A stretch of DNA of 64,000 nucleotides from Leptospira broomii serovar Hurstbridge str. 5399 (GCF_000243715.2 NZ_AHMO02000007.1:62001-126000); one strand, 5' to 3'. Positions 52,788 to 62,839 are shown, counted from the stretch's first letter. Notes: generated from the sequence alone by a model not told the origin. Translations and numbers: made by a program.

Positions 52788-54047
52788 TTACCAGATACTG
52801 TTCGTCATCGGCTTGGCGATAAACGCGATCTTAACGAAAAATAAGATCAAGACGATGCCGCAAATTCCCCAATAGTGCCAAGCCGAAAGTCGATCGTCTT
52901 CCGCCTGCCAAAGAATCAGCAGCGGGATGGAAACGGTAAACATACGGGAGATGTTTTCATACGTAGCCCAGTATAAAATATATCCGGCCGAGAATATTGA
53001 AAACATAGTAAGCGCGAAACCCAGTCGAAACGGAAATCCCTTTTTCCAATCCCCTCGAAAAAGAAGCGTACAGCCGCTCAAAAACAGAATAAGCAACGGG
53101 AATCTGGAAAACTTTTTAGCTAAGGAGCGAAACAGTCCGCCATCAAGAGGAACGGATCCGACCATCAAGCCGTAAATCTCTCTTAGATAACCGATAATTC
53201 CGCCTAACGGATCGAAAAAATCCGCAAAACGAGCCGGCGTAGCTTCCGGAAATTTGAATTTTAAAAATAAATTCCAGAGACCGGGAAGAACTAGACTAGT
53301 AAGAATCCAAAGACTTCGGCGAAAGTCTTTCTTGAGAAGAGAATCGACGCCAAGAGGAAAAAGTAAAAACAATGCCTGTTCTTTTGTAAGAAGCGCGAGT
53401 CCGCCAACTAATGAGAATAATATAAATCGTTCCTTTTTGTAAGCCCAGTACGCAAACACAAGAAGACTAATTAGAATCGTATCGGAAACTAAAAGGATAT
53501 AACTGCCAAGGGCAAAAGGCGAAAATAAATAAAAGACGGAGAGAATCTTTTGACGATTCGGTAACAAATCACGAATCGCCAAAAAGGAAATTATCATAAA
53601 AAATATATGTAGGAAGTACATCCCGAAAATCGTTCCGTACGGCCCGAGCCATCCGAATGGAGCGGCCAATAACGGGTATCCGATTCTAGGCGCTCTTACG
53701 CTCGTCTCAAAGCCGTTGGGCCAATCCAAAGCAAGCCCTGAAATCATTCGAGAATAGAAATAGAAAATTTGGCCGTCATACCCGGCCCCTAAGTTTCCTT
53801 CCTCCCCGTGAAAGACGATCGCGCCCTTTGGTACTTGTAGGGAATTTAAGTCGCAATATTCCTTTCCGAAATTAATTTGGGATGTCGGGTTCCAATCGTA
53901 TTTTTTCCAAACCAGAAGGGACGAAAGTGAATAAATAAAAATAAAAAGGAGAATAAGCGTATTTTGATTTTCTAATAGTTTATAAATCTTTCGGTAAAAA
54001 TCACCGGAGAATGATAGGAACTTGTTTTCACGCAAATCTTCTCGCAC
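52788..54047 (-). CDS. Polytopic membrane protein, probable GT-C-type glycosyltransferase
   Basis: 419-aa protein with about ten hydrophobic helices. After the first helix comes a soluble loop with GEEGNLGAGYDGQIFYFYSRMI, an acidic pattern (YDGQ) like the first extracytoplasmic loop of GT-C enzymes. RAPRIGYPLLAAPFGWLGPYG and ALLTKEQALFLLFPLG are also typical of uncharacterised mannosyltransferase-like proteins. Such enzymes use polyprenyl-phosphate sugars; this is inference. GTG start at 54047 with AAGGAG 8 nt upstream, 12 bp after the SGNH gene, indicating co-expression. Confidence 0.7.
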   Translation of the reverse strand: MREDLRENKFLSFSGDFYRKIYKLLENQNTLILLFIFIYSLSSLLVWKKYDWNPTSQINFGKEYCDLNSLQVPKGAIVFHGEEGNLGAGYDGQIFYFYSRMISGLALDWPNGFETSVRAPRIGYPLLAAPFGWLGPYGTIFGMYFLHIFFMIISFLAIRDLLPNRQKILSVFYLFSPFALGSYILLVSDTILISLLVFAYWAYKKERFILFSLVGGLALLTKEQALFLLFPLGVDSLLKKDFRRSLWILTSLVLPGLWNLFLKFKFPEATPARFADFFDPLGGIIGYLREIYGLMVGSVPLDGGLFRSLAKKFSRFPLLILFLSGCTLLFRGDWKKGFPFRLGFALTMFSIFSAGYILYWATYENISRMFTVSIPLLILWQAEDDRLSAWHYWGICGIVLILFFVKIAFIAKPMTNSIW

Positions 54048-54059
54048 CTTTCAATCTCC

Positions 54060-55628
54060 TTATTTCTCTGCGTGAATTTCTTCACCGATCCAGGATGAGA
54101 ACGTATTCGTCGAGGCTTGAGCGGCGGAATAGGTTAGATGATGAGGATCTAGAAAATCCCTTTTATCCTTCGCTATGTTTTTAGCGTCTCGGAACGAATA
54201 ATGTTTCGAACCTAGCGATCGTAAATACGAAAGGTATCCTTTATACCAAGCGCTGTTTTCATATACGACTCTCTCGATCGGATTTTCCGCGGAATTCACT
54301 ATCATTACCTTGACTCCTTGGTCTTCCAAATACTGAACTCCCTTTTTGAGATATTCCAATTCGGACCAGGTAAAGAACTGTTTAGAACTACTTAGCTTTT
54401 CCTTTGCGATTTTGATCACTTTTAAACGGGTTAATGCAGACTCCGCATCTTTGTTCCGATAGATTCTTTTCTCATAATCTTCAGCATATGCGACGTCGTC
54501 CAGATCCGCGATTCTGGAATCATCTATTCCAGGAATTCTCGCATAGGAGATATCACTTCTGATTTCTCTACGACAGAAATTCTGCGATAATCGGATTCCG
54601 TATATCTCCTCCGTCCCGAAAATTCTAGTGTCGACTTCGTTGGAAGAAACCGGTTTATCAGTTTCAAACCGAAGTGGAATCTTATCCTCCGCTCCCGAAA
54701 ACTCCAAATCTAAATTGGACCATCCCGCCTTTTCGAATGTCTTATCGAATATCAGAGTCTCCTCGGGCTTTTCCTGAAAGATTCTTACACGAGTTTTTTC
54801 ATTCTGAAGAAAGATACTTTCTTTAAGATGCCCGCTTTTAGTTTCACAATCGATATGGAATTTGGGTTTGGTCCAGCCCCTCAAATAAATTCCTTCCTTC
54901 GGCAAAATACCCGTATAATAATGATAAGATCGACCGCTGCGAAAATGATGTTCGATGAAAGAGTCGAACGGATCGTATACGAAACTACGATATCGAGTTA
55001 AAAGAAATAAAGATCTGGACAAAAGCCCTAAAAATTGGGGTTTTCCCAATTTTAAAATTTTAAAAATATTTTCGCTCAAAAACTCCGCCGGATATAAGAT
55101 TCGGTTTTGATGTCTGCCGGTACTAAAATCTATAAATAGCCGTTTTTCGTCGAATCCTACCGACATATCTGGTTTTCCTAATTCCAATTCATCGTCGCCG
55201 ACTAAGTAATCCAATTGAAAATCGGCCGGATTCAGAACATAGAAAACCAGTTTGGGTTTTTTGGACGCAATATGCTTTCGATAATAATAAAAATCGGATG
55301 GTGTAAGAGCCGGGTGTGCGTAAAATTCCGCTTTTACTTTCTTGGAAGAATCACCTCCATTTTTTTGAAAATGCTCGGTAATCATTTCAGGAAAAACGGA
55401 ATATAAAGCCACGCTACTCCCGACGACTAAAACTCCGTCCTCATCCTCTTTGAATTGAATCCTATTTCTTTTTTCCAAAAAGTTAAACCAAGGCGACGTG
55501 TCCCATTCCAATTCGTTCGGAAAATGAAATAAAACAAAAGGGAAAACGACCCTATCTAAAAAGGAAAAAAATGCAAGGAACGCGATACTCATTACGAGCA
55601 CGCGTAGTTTGGAAAATTTTTCAGTCAT
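54060..55628 (-). CDS. SGNH-like membrane-anchored protein
   Basis: 522-aa protein with one N-terminal transmembrane helix (about 9-33). DGVLVVGSSVALYSVFP (about 65-80) looks like SGNH block I, with Ser71 or Ser72 as the nucleophile. FLDPHHLTYSAAQ near the C-terminus looks like block V with the Asp-x-x-His dyad. A middle insertion of about 200 residues is beta-rich (KTRVRIFQEKPEETLIF and similar) and may be a carbohydrate-binding module. This order resembles O-acetylesterase or acetyltransferase-like proteins acting on surface glycans. Its ATG overlaps the fur-like stop by 4 bp, and a GT-C-like gene follows. Confidence 0.68.
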   Translation of the reverse strand: MTEKFSKLRVLVMSIAFLAFFSFLDRVVFPFVLFHFPNELEWDTSPWFNFLEKRNRIQFKEDEDGVLVVGSSVALYSVFPEMITEHFQKNGGDSSKKVKAEFYAHPALTPSDFYYYRKHIASKKPKLVFYVLNPADFQLDYLVGDDELELGKPDMSVGFDEKRLFIDFSTGRHQNRILYPAEFLSENIFKILKLGKPQFLGLLSRSLFLLTRYRSFVYDPFDSFIEHHFRSGRSYHYYTGILPKEGIYLRGWTKPKFHIDCETKSGHLKESIFLQNEKTRVRIFQEKPEETLIFDKTFEKAGWSNLDLEFSGAEDKIPLRFETDKPVSSNEVDTRIFGTEEIYGIRLSQNFCRREIRSDISYARIPGIDDSRIADLDDVAYAEDYEKRIYRNKDAESALTRLKVIKIAKEKLSSSKQFFTWSELEYLKKGVQYLEDQGVKVMIVNSAENPIERVVYENSAWYKGYLSYLRSLGSKHYSFRDAKNIAKDKRDFLDPHHLTYSAAQASTNTFSSWIGEEIHAEK

Positions 55629-56023
55629 TTGCTGGTTAGGTTACATTCCGAGCAAACCCCATAAAGAATGATCTCATGGGAGTCTACTCGAAATCCTTTA
55701 GGTAAGTTTTCGATCGGGAAAGGACAAACTTCCACATCGAACACTCGATCGCATCTGATGCAATGAAAATGATGATGGTGTTCTAAATGACTCGTTTCAA
55801 AACGAGACGATTCTCCTGGAAGTTTTATCTCGTGAATTTTTTCGGATTCTAATAGGTTATTTACGGTTCTGTAGACTGTCGCTATTCCGATATTCTTTAA
55901 TGTGATTTTAGAAAGGTCGTAGATTTCCTTTACGGATAGGGGACCTTTCGCATCTTGGATCACACGAAAAATTTCCTCTTTCTGTTTTGTCTTCCGAGAC
56001 GCGGCTTTCTTATCTTCGTTCAT
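55625..56023 (-). CDS. Fur-family metalloregulator
   Basis: 132-aa metal-responsive repressor. The winged-helix DNA-binding part has LSVKEIYDL and IGIATVYRTVNNLLE. The hinge SRFETSHLEHHHHFHCIRC supplies the His-rich metal site, and two Cys pairs (CIRC and CSEC) form the structural zinc site. The sequence does not let Fur, Zur and PerR be told apart by eye. The adjacent cobW-family GTPase, a frequent Zur target, makes Zur the favoured guess. It lies 84 bp downstream of the cobW-like gene and is translationally coupled to the SGNH gene. Confidence 0.9.
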   Translation of the reverse strand: MNEDKKAASRKTKQKEEIFRVIQDAKGPLSVKEIYDLSKITLKNIGIATVYRTVNNLLESEKIHEIKLPGESSRFETSHLEHHHHFHCIRCDRVFDVEVCPFPIENLPKGFRVDSHEIILYGVCSECNLTSK

Positions 56024-56107
56024 TTGGGAATCCCAAGTAAACTCTGGGAATACAATTTTATGATAAATTTTCGAACGGAAATGAGAATTCTTCCCATTCT
56101 TGCAAAT

Positions 56108-57349
56108 CTATCTGGACGGATTTTCGAGTTCTTCCTCCATCCGAACTTCCCAATCTGGGAACGGATCCGAAAAGGATTCCCAACCGCTCGGACCGTAAGA
56201 AAATTCTTCCTCAGTAACGAGACAACCGTCTAGTAAGCTTGCGATTTCTTCGTGGTCCATGTCAACTCCGATTAAAACGATTTCCTGTCTTCGATCCCCA
56301 TACGGTTCCTGCCATTGCGCTAAGATTTCTTTTTCCGATTCTGCTTCGGGCCATTCCGATCGAGCGGTTGCCGCCCACCAGAGTCCCGCATTTTCAGTTC
56401 GACAGGCGCCGCCCGCTTGAGACCATCCGCCTACCCAATCGGGTCGAGTGGCCAACCAAAAAAATCCTTTGGAACGGATTACTCCAGGCCATTCCTCCTG
56501 AAGGATGTCCCAAAACCTATGGGGGTGAAACGGTTTTCTTGCACGGTATACAAAGGAACTAACTCCGAACTCTTCCGTCTCCGGTAGATGTTCTCCCCGA
56601 AGCTCTTTCAACCAACCTGGAGCTTCCGCAGCTTTTAAAAAATCGAATCTGCCCGTATTTAAAATAAGTTTCGGATCCACTTCACCTTCTTGTATAGGAA
56701 CGATGAGAGCGTCCGGGTTCAAGCGTTTCAAAATGGAAGTCAGGCCGATTAACTCTTTCTGCGAAACCAAATCTATTTTATTGATCAAAAGAACATTCGC
56801 AAATTCAACTTGCTCGATTAAAAGATCGACGATTGCTCTAGAATCGTCTTCGTTTGCCGCCAAATCTCGGTCAGAAAGATCTTCGGTGGAGGAATAATCC
56901 TTTAGAAAGTTCCTAGCGTCGATGACCGTCACCATCGTATCCAGATCGGCGATTTGCGAGAGAGAAAAACCCGACTCGTCCTCGAATGTAAAGGTTTCCG
57001 CAACAGGAAGAGGTTCAGCGATACCTGTGGATTCAATGAGTAAGTAATCGAATTTACCGTTTTTCGCAAGCTTAGAAATTTCGCTTAATAAATCTTCGCG
57101 CAACGTACAGCAAATACAACCGTTGGAAAGTTCGACCAAAGTTTCTTCCGTACGGGATAGCTGTGCGCCCCCGGATTTTATCAGGTTCGCATCGATATTC
57201 ACTTCACTCATATCGTTTACGATGACTGCAACTTTGAGACCCTCACGGTTTTTTAAAATATGATTTAATACCGTGGTTTTTCCGGAACCCAAAAATCCGG
57301 ATAGGACAGTGACTGGAAGTCGGCGAGAAACTAACATGAATTTCAGCAT
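56108..57349 (-). CDS. CobW/COG0523-family metallochaperone GTPase
   Basis: 413-aa G3E GTPase. P-loop [15 protein letters not shown] (about 16-30), the family metal-binding motif GCICCTL (Cys78, Cys80, Cys81), [14 protein letters not shown] (switch/Walker B region) and LLINKIDLV (base recognition). The C-terminal CobW_C domain reads [29 protein letters not shown] and onward. Members with CxCC deliver zinc to client proteins under zinc limitation. A perfect palindromic Fur-type box lies 27 bp upstream of its start, consistent with repression by the adjacent Fur-like protein. The ATG at 57337 (MLVSRRLP) is an alternative start. Confidence 0.9.
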   Translation of the reverse strand: MLKFMLVSRRLPVTVLSGFLGSGKTTVLNHILKNREGLKVAVIVNDMSEVNIDANLIKSGGAQLSRTEETLVELSNGCICCTLREDLLSEISKLAKNGKFDYLLIESTGIAEPLPVAETFTFEDESGFSLSQIADLDTMVTVIDARNFLKDYSSTEDLSDRDLAANEDDSRAIVDLLIEQVEFANVLLINKIDLVSQKELIGLTSILKRLNPDALIVPIQEGEVDPKLILNTGRFDFLKAAEAPGWLKELRGEHLPETEEFGVSSFVYRARKPFHPHRFWDILQEEWPGVIRSKGFFWLATRPDWVGGWSQAGGACRTENAGLWWAATARSEWPEAESEKEILAQWQEPYGDRRQEIVLIGVDMDHEEIASLLDGCLVTEEEFSYGPSGWESFSDPFPDWEVRMEEELENPSR

Positions 57350-57376
57350 TTAGAAGATCCTATTTCTGTCAACTAT

Positions 57377-57398
57377 TATTGATAATTAATTATCAATA
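57377..57398. promoter_or_regulatory. Fur/Zur-type operator palindrome
   Basis: Perfect 22-bp palindrome with core TGATAATTAATTATCA, which is the Fur-family half-site TGATAAT and its complement separated by TA. It lies 27 bp upstream of the cobW-like start on the minus strand and 123 bp upstream of the LRR gene on the plus strand. The spacing fits a promoter-overlapping repressor site for the cobW-fur cluster. Confidence 0.75.
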
Positions 57399-57521
57399 TA
57401 CATCCTGCAGTTTATTCTTTCGGATCTAAAGTAAAATTAAAAGTACGTAGTTCCATTATCTACACCGCCGTAAGCGGCAAATTCGTGTTTCCAGGATAGC
57501 CTTGGTCGATATAATTCAGCT

Positions 57522-58235
57522 ATGAGAGGAGTTGCGATTCTTTTAGGAATAGTTTTAATCGGATGCTTATTCCCTGCAAAATCAGGATTGCCGATCAGGA
57601 CTCAGACTGGAAAAACGTTAGGCTATTATCCGGTGGAAACTCGATGGATCGGTTTTGACCAAGCTCCGTCGCTCGGAGATCTCTCTTCCTTTCAGAAAGT
57701 GGAAATCTTGGAATTTCCTCTTTCGAATCTTTCGTCACTAGAAAAGCTACCGCAATTACCGCGCCTTCGATATATCAATCTTAGCGATACGAAAGTCCGC
57801 GATTTTAAACCCTTAGAAAAGCAACCCAAGTTAGATTCAATTATCCTTAACGGAATTCAGATTAATGATATCGATATCGCCACGTATTCGGGCTGGAATC
57901 GGCTTACTCGAATCGAACTTTCTAACACAAAAGTTTCTAGGTTGGAATTTCTGGGTTTCGGATGCGCAGTTAGACATTTAGAACTTCGAAATACTCTCGT
58001 TTCCGATCTTCGGCCTTTGGCAAATTGTTTGCAACTAAGGGAATTGTATCTTCAGGGGACCAAGGTTTCAAACCTGGCTCCGTTATACGGATTAAACGAA
58101 CTCATGCATTTGCAGTTGGACCGGACTTCCGTCGCGGACGAAGAAATCAGCGGTCTTAGAAAGAAATTACCGTATCTAAAAGTCTTTCCCGGCATGCGCA
58201 AAATTCTAAATTCTGAAACCGGATTAGATAGATAA
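57522..58235 (+). CDS. Leucine-rich-repeat lipoprotein
   Basis: 237-aa exported protein. The N-terminal signal MRGVAILLGIVLIGC has a lipobox-like end with Cys at about 15. From about residue 60 there are six or more LRRs of the LRR_4/internalin kind (LPRLRYINLSDTKVRDFKPL, LTRIELSNTKVSRLEFL, LRELYLQGTKVSNLAPL, LMHLQLDRTSVADEEI). Such proteins are common in Leptospira and usually bind protein ligands on the surface; function here is unknown. Divergent from the cobW-like gene. Confidence 0.82.
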   Translation: MRGVAILLGIVLIGCLFPAKSGLPIRTQTGKTLGYYPVETRWIGFDQAPSLGDLSSFQKVEILEFPLSNLSSLEKLPQLPRLRYINLSDTKVRDFKPLEKQPKLDSIILNGIQINDIDIATYSGWNRLTRIELSNTKVSRLEFLGFGCAVRHLELRNTLVSDLRPLANCLQLRELYLQGTKVSNLAPLYGLNELMHLQLDRTSVADEEISGLRKKLPYLKVFPGMRKILNSETGLDR

Positions 58236-58245
58236 AAAAACCGAT

Positions 58246-59031
58246 TTATTCGTAGGCCAAAGGTGCGGCCTCTCCCGGATTCGTGTATAAAATAAGATCG
58301 CCGGTAGAAATACTTAATCCCTCCGCTTGAATTTCTCCCGTCGTTTCCACGGTTATCAAGGATCTAAGTCTTCGCCTCTTTCCATCCGATTTTTCTAATA
58401 CAAGCGTAGCATCTTTTCGAACCTTGGAGAGACGCATTCCCCAAATTTCCAAAATTCCTCGTTTTGCGAACAATACGACTGCTGCGACTCGATTCGGAGC
58501 GGAAGATGAGGATCTTCTCAAATGGATCCCTTCCTCTTCGCCTTCCGGACCAGGAATTAAACGGATTTGATTCTGCCCGGATTTCCATATTAGAAATTCA
58601 AAATGGTCGCACTCGTACGCTCGAGTCAATGTCCAACGGTCTCCACTTCCTTTACTAGTAAACATCCTGCAAAGTTTAGGTCGAAAACGGTAACCCCTTC
58701 CTTTAGGATCGGCTACGATTTTCCCTTCGAATCTAGTTTCTTCCCAATTCTTAGATTCGGTGACCGAGAGTTGGCTGAGCAAAAATTCGGGTCGTTCTCT
58801 TTTTGTATTAAGGTAAATTTGTCTTATGTAGAACCCAGTCGGGATGCTTTGAATCTGAGAAAAATATTCTCCGTCTTCCGGCAAGCTAGTAATCCCTTCG
58901 GGGTAATCCATCGAGTCCGTACGGTTTATCGGGGAAGGACGAAAGGAACATTGGAAAGAAAACAAAGAGATAAGAAATAAATTTCCAAAGAAGGCAAAAT
59001 ATTTCCAACGAGAAAAAATCGAAACTGTCAA
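58246..59031 (-). CDS. Putative lipoprotein of unknown function
   Basis: About 261 aa. The signal segment YFAFFGNLFLISLFSFQC ends in a lipobox-like Cys. The remainder is beta-rich, with regions such as EETRFEGKIVADPKGRGYRFRP and CRMFTSKGSGDRWTLTRAYEC, and no recognised domain. No ATG precedes the signal peptide. The TTG at 59031 has GGAG 9 nt upstream and is the most likely start; the frame is open to a TTG at 59049. It converges on the LRR gene with a 10-bp gap. Confidence 0.62.
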   Translation of the reverse strand: MTVSIFSRWKYFAFFGNLFLISLFSFQCSFRPSPINRTDSMDYPEGITSLPEDGEYFSQIQSIPTGFYIRQIYLNTKRERPEFLLSQLSVTESKNWEETRFEGKIVADPKGRGYRFRPKLCRMFTSKGSGDRWTLTRAYECDHFEFLIWKSGQNQIRLIPGPEGEEEGIHLRRSSSSAPNRVAAVVLFAKRGILEIWGMRLSKVRKDATLVLEKSDGKRRRLRSLITVETTGEIQAEGLSISTGDLILYTNPGEAAPLAYE

Positions 59032-59125
59032 TGCGACTTGCTCCAACAATAATGTCTTTCCTAATTGACCATAAGATAGGGCTCAGACGAGTAAAGCAGA
59101 TTCCTATCTAGGAAGACGACTATCA

Positions 59126-60742
59126 ATGAACAGGTTCTACAATCGAGAACCAGCGCCAGTCTGGAACCGACACCGAGTAACAGTCGGCGCCGTAAGACTG
59201 ATACGTTCCTTCACTTTTATTCTACTAACGTCGTTTGGCGCCAATTTTTGCACCGCTTTTATCCATTCGAAATCTCAACATTCGGAATATTCCCCGTCGA
59301 TTAGTCAATTTTTGTCGTTAGTCTCTTCTTCCTCCAATTGCAACGGAGACGGTGCATTCTGGGCGAGAAACCTAGTGTCGAATACATCCTATTGCACCCA
59401 GACAAACCTCGTGGCTTCCGGACAATACATTAACGTTTACGCAGAACCTTCTCTGATAAATGCATTAAATTATCAGAATATAGCAATGGAATTCGATACT
59501 CAGATACACCCTAGGTTAGAAGCGGCTTTTGGTGTTCCTAACGATCTGGATAAGAACGGAAAAGTAACGATTTTAGTACTCGATATCCGAGACGGAAGTT
59601 CGCCTGGAGGATCATTTGTAGCCGGATATTTCGACCCGGCCGACTACTATCCCGATTCGCTCACTTCCCGTATTCGATCCAATTTTCAAGACATGCTATA
59701 TTTGGACGGTGTGCAATTAGTGGCCTTAAGAAATAAAGATCTATCTAACGGAAAACCGGATACGTTTTTAGCTACAATGTCCCATGAATACCAACACTTG
59801 ATTCGCTTCCAATATGAGGCTATCGCTTTGGCCCAAGGTGGAAATAGAGACGAAACTTGGATTAACGAAGGTACAAGCGAAGTCGCATCCGACATAGCCG
59901 GCTATTCCCCCCAAACGGCCAGAATCAATTGTTACCGAGGAAACATTCCCGGCGCCTGTGTCAGAGGAGTCAATGGCTCTTCGATCTTCGGCTCTCCGCA
60001 TTACAATTCGGTCGTTGATTACGCGTTTTCTTATCCGTTTATGAAATACGTATATCTTTCCTCCGGCGACAATACAGCAGAACGGGATCTGTTTTTCAAA
60101 GCGAGCGTACAGGGAATTACAGGAATTCGCGCAGTCGATGCAAGCAGCTTGTTTGAAGTATTTCGAAAAACTTCTAAGGCCTACTCTGTTCAAGATCCTA
60201 TCATCGGTTCTCTCGGATCGACATCGGGAGACACCTTCCGAAGAATATTCGCCTCCTTCCTATGGCAATCCATCGGAGATACATCCCCCGATACGGTCCA
60301 AGCCGGCACAGATACGATCGGAGCGGATGCGCTTCGCCAATCGATCGATTCGATTATTGCTCGATTTCCGTTTGTCGAGGCGAATCTGGATGGAATTGAG
60401 CTGCAAGGTTTATACACTCCAAGCAGACTCCCTGAGATTGTCCCTTTACCTACATTGAATCCGGGTCAATTTCAACTCGTAAAATTGGCCCAAGAAAATG
60501 TGAATGCTTCACCAGGATTATTTTTAATGAAAAAAAGTTTTAATGGAAGTGACTATTCAATTCAGGTAAATACCGAGCCGTACAGAGCGGGAGATATTTC
60601 TTTTTCATACGGAAAGACGAATTCATCAGGGGATGGCCAAGGAATCGAATTACCGGATTCGGATGCTCCAAACCCGATATGTCCTCATGATTTTTTAAAA
60701 GTGAATTCGGTTCCCTCTAGATTTCCGGGATTCTCCCTATAA
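59126..60742 (+). CDS. Secreted M30-like zinc metallopeptidase
   Basis: 538-aa exported protein with a basic N-terminus, a hydrophobic stretch and Cys at about 42 (TSFGANFC), which may be a lipobox. NDLDKNGKVTILVLD (about 139-153) looks like a calcium-binding loop. The catalytic core TMSHEYQHLIRF carries HExxH (His220, Glu221, His224), and WINEGTSEVASD supplies a third ligand, Glu248 or Glu252, as in hyicolysin-type gluzincins (M30). The last third is beta-rich and low in conservation. Probably degrades proteins outside the cell. Confidence 0.8.
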   Translation: MNRFYNREPAPVWNRHRVTVGAVRLIRSFTFILLTSFGANFCTAFIHSKSQHSEYSPSISQFLSLVSSSSNCNGDGAFWARNLVSNTSYCTQTNLVASGQYINVYAEPSLINALNYQNIAMEFDTQIHPRLEAAFGVPNDLDKNGKVTILVLDIRDGSSPGGSFVAGYFDPADYYPDSLTSRIRSNFQDMLYLDGVQLVALRNKDLSNGKPDTFLATMSHEYQHLIRFQYEAIALAQGGNRDETWINEGTSEVASDIAGYSPQTARINCYRGNIPGACVRGVNGSSIFGSPHYNSVVDYAFSYPFMKYVYLSSGDNTAERDLFFKASVQGITGIRAVDASSLFEVFRKTSKAYSVQDPIIGSLGSTSGDTFRRIFASFLWQSIGDTSPDTVQAGTDTIGADALRQSIDSIIARFPFVEANLDGIELQGLYTPSRLPEIVPLPTLNPGQFQLVKLAQENVNASPGLFLMKKSFNGSDYSIQVNTEPYRAGDISFSYGKTNSSGDGQGIELPDSDAPNPICPHDFLKVNSVPSRFPGFSL

Positions 60743-60747
60743 AAGAA

Positions 60748-61059
60748 TTAAGGCGCTCCGGAAAGCAATCCCCGAAATTCCCCCATTCTCTCTTCTGCCG
60801 CTTTTTGAGCCGATTCGATCGACTGGTTCACGGCCTGCTTTATACTTTTCTGTAATAGTTTTTTGTCGTTCTTGGCCAACAACTCGTCTTCGATTCGAAT
60901 TTCCTGTACTACGAGTTTTCCGTCCGAAACGCATGTAACTAAATCGTTCTTGGATTTTCCTTCGAAAGATAATGCTTGCAGTTCTTTTTCCAGACGCTTC
61001 ATCCGAACGCGCATCTGATTCATCTGTTTTAGATTCTCTAAGTTCTTTCCGCCGAACAT
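60748..61059 (-). CDS. ybaB: YbaB/EbfC-family nucleoid-associated protein
   Basis: 103-aa DNA-binding protein. It follows the family pattern: a Met/Lys-rich amphipathic first helix (LKQMNQMRVRMKRLEKELQAL), a central beta sheet (VTCVSDGKLVVQEIRIEDEL) and a C-terminal helix (LLQKSIKQAVNQSIESAQKAAEERM). In many bacteria it sits beside dnaX or recR; neither is visible here. It converges on the metallopeptidase with a 5-bp gap. Confidence 0.88.
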   Translation of the reverse strand: MFGGKNLENLKQMNQMRVRMKRLEKELQALSFEGKSKNDLVTCVSDGKLVVQEIRIEDELLAKNDKKLLQKSIKQAVNQSIESAQKAAEERMGEFRGLLSGAP

Positions 61060-61141
61060 TCAATCCCTCTTCGTCCCGGAATTTCCGGTTTCCATTAAAG
61101 GATTTTTAGCCGCTCTTACGAAGCAAGTCTTTCTCAAAGGA

Positions 61142-62764
61142 TCATGAATGTTCTTCGGCGTCCTTTTTGCGATCGATTCGTTCTTCTATGATTCTGAACA
61201 AGCTTCCCTCGGGATAATTACCCGGCTTGGACATCTTGCCCGCAGGAGTGCCGAAGATTTCCGGAATCAAATCCTCGACGTGAGAGCAAGAAACGATCTG
61301 AAATTTACCTTTCTGCATCGAATGCAGTATTTCTCTAGGTAGATTCAAATCTCGCACATTATCTTTCGGGATATAAACAGTATATCTGTCGCCGGGAGAT
61401 CCGCTCAGCTTTGTAACGTCATACCAAGCTTGTATTTTCGTATTCACGGAACCTACGGGTAAGATATCCCCGTACTGCGAGAGGGCCCCGGTTACCGCTA
61501 TATTGCAAGGAATCTCAAGGCCCGAAAGAGCTGATAAAAGCGCCAAGAGTTCGGCACAGCTCGCGGAATCACCGTCGATAGGAGAACTATTTTGCTCGAA
61601 CAAAATCGAAGCATCCAAACCGAATGACTGAATATGCGAAAACATTCCTTTTATATAGGATTGTAAAATGAAAACCCCTTTATCGTGTAGATCGCCGGAA
61701 AGATTTACTTCTCTTTCTATATTGATTAGGTTTCCGGTTCCCAAGGAAACTCTTGCAGAAACTTGGTTTACTTGCCCGAAATCCAATAAAGACGATTGCA
61801 ATAAGATCACGGATAATCCGTTAATCCGTCCGGTTTTTTTCCCCTTCAAAGGGACGGCGATCAATCCCTCTTTAATATTCTCGATGTATTTACGTTTGTG
61901 GATGGCGGTTCGTTTTTGGATTTCTTCGGGCGCGCGTTCTATTTGAATTCGGCTCACTGCTTTCTGACCTTTTTTACTGAGAGCGAGAACTTCCGTAACA
62001 AAGGAGCGTAATTCGGATAAATGTAAGGACAATCTTCTTTGGCTATCATTCCAGCGGAGTGCCAGCTCCAAAAGAGCATCCAAAGCGCTTTGATCCATCG
62101 GAGGATAGCCGGGTTTTTCCCAAGATTTGACCAACCCGGAAAATAGAGGTAACCAAGCGGCAGTCAGGCTGATTTCGTACGGCATATGAATTTTGAAATC
62201 GAAACTTCCGTAAAAATCCGGATCCAATTGAGAAATGGCATCTACTTCCGTCTCTTCTCCGATTAAGATAAGTCGAAATCTAGATTGAATGCTCGGGTAA
62301 AATCGATTGATATGACGGGAATCCGGTCCTTCCGGTAAGGAAAGAAAATCTATCTTTCCGGTTAAAAGAACCCCTTTTAAAAAATAATATAAATCGGGAT
62401 CTTCCACTAACGGACGAAGCGGCAAGAGTAAAAGCCCGCCATTGGCCTCGGCGATTCGTCCCGCGCGATATTTGTCCGAATTGGGGAAGCCCGCCAACGA
62501 TAATAGTGTCGGCGTAGGTTCAGCGATTACCGGTCGATTCTTTCCGATATCGGAAAGGTAATGGGCGAATTGCAAAAGATTCGATTCTATCTCGGGACCG
62601 GTGATCAGTATATGCCTAAAAAGCTCCGGATTTTCAAGAGCTTGATGAAAGGTCCTTACCTCTTCTTTATGAAAGACTAGAAAATCGGGTAATCCTTTTA
62701 GCTGTTTCGGTTTAGGCGCTTTAAATTTAGTCTGAGCCTGAGTGGGAAGAACTTTGCGTAACAC
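61142..62764 (-). CDS. Lon-family (YcbZ/LonH-like) protease with degenerate ATPase domain
   Basis: 540-aa protein; GTG start at 62764. The C-terminal S16 protease domain (about 300-540) is intact, with Ser400 in [18 protein letters not shown] and Lys443 in [11 protein letters not shown]. The N-terminal AAA+-like part keeps [26 protein letters not shown], the LonB/YcbZ signature. Where a Walker A should be it reads [13 protein letters not shown], lacking the GK[ST] needed for ATP binding. It therefore resembles E. coli YcbZ, an atypical Lon of unclear role. Upstream queA is 75 bp away on the same strand. Confidence 0.85.
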   Translation of the reverse strand: MLRKVLPTQAQTKFKAPKPKQLKGLPDFLVFHKEEVRTFHQALENPELFRHILITGPEIESNLLQFAHYLSDIGKNRPVIAEPTPTLLSLAGFPNSDKYRAGRIAEANGGLLLLPLRPLVEDPDLYYFLKGVLLTGKIDFLSLPEGPDSRHINRFYPSIQSRFRLILIGEETEVDAISQLDPDFYGSFDFKIHMPYEISLTAAWLPLFSGLVKSWEKPGYPPMDQSALDALLELALRWNDSQRRLSLHLSELRSFVTEVLALSKKGQKAVSRIQIERAPEEIQKRTAIHKRKYIENIKEGLIAVPLKGKKTGRINGLSVILLQSSLLDFGQVNQVSARVSLGTGNLINIEREVNLSGDLHDKGVFILQSYIKGMFSHIQSFGLDASILFEQNSSPIDGDSASCAELLALLSALSGLEIPCNIAVTGALSQYGDILPVGSVNTKIQAWYDVTKLSGSPGDRYTVYIPKDNVRDLNLPREILHSMQKGKFQIVSCSHVEDLIPEIFGTPAGKMSKPGNYPEGSLFRIIEERIDRKKDAEEHS

Positions 62765-62839
62765 TTTCCCATACTCTCTTTACTGGGAGATTTGCTCAAT
62801 AAAAATAAGCGATTCGGATATTTAAGATCCCTCGGGATT

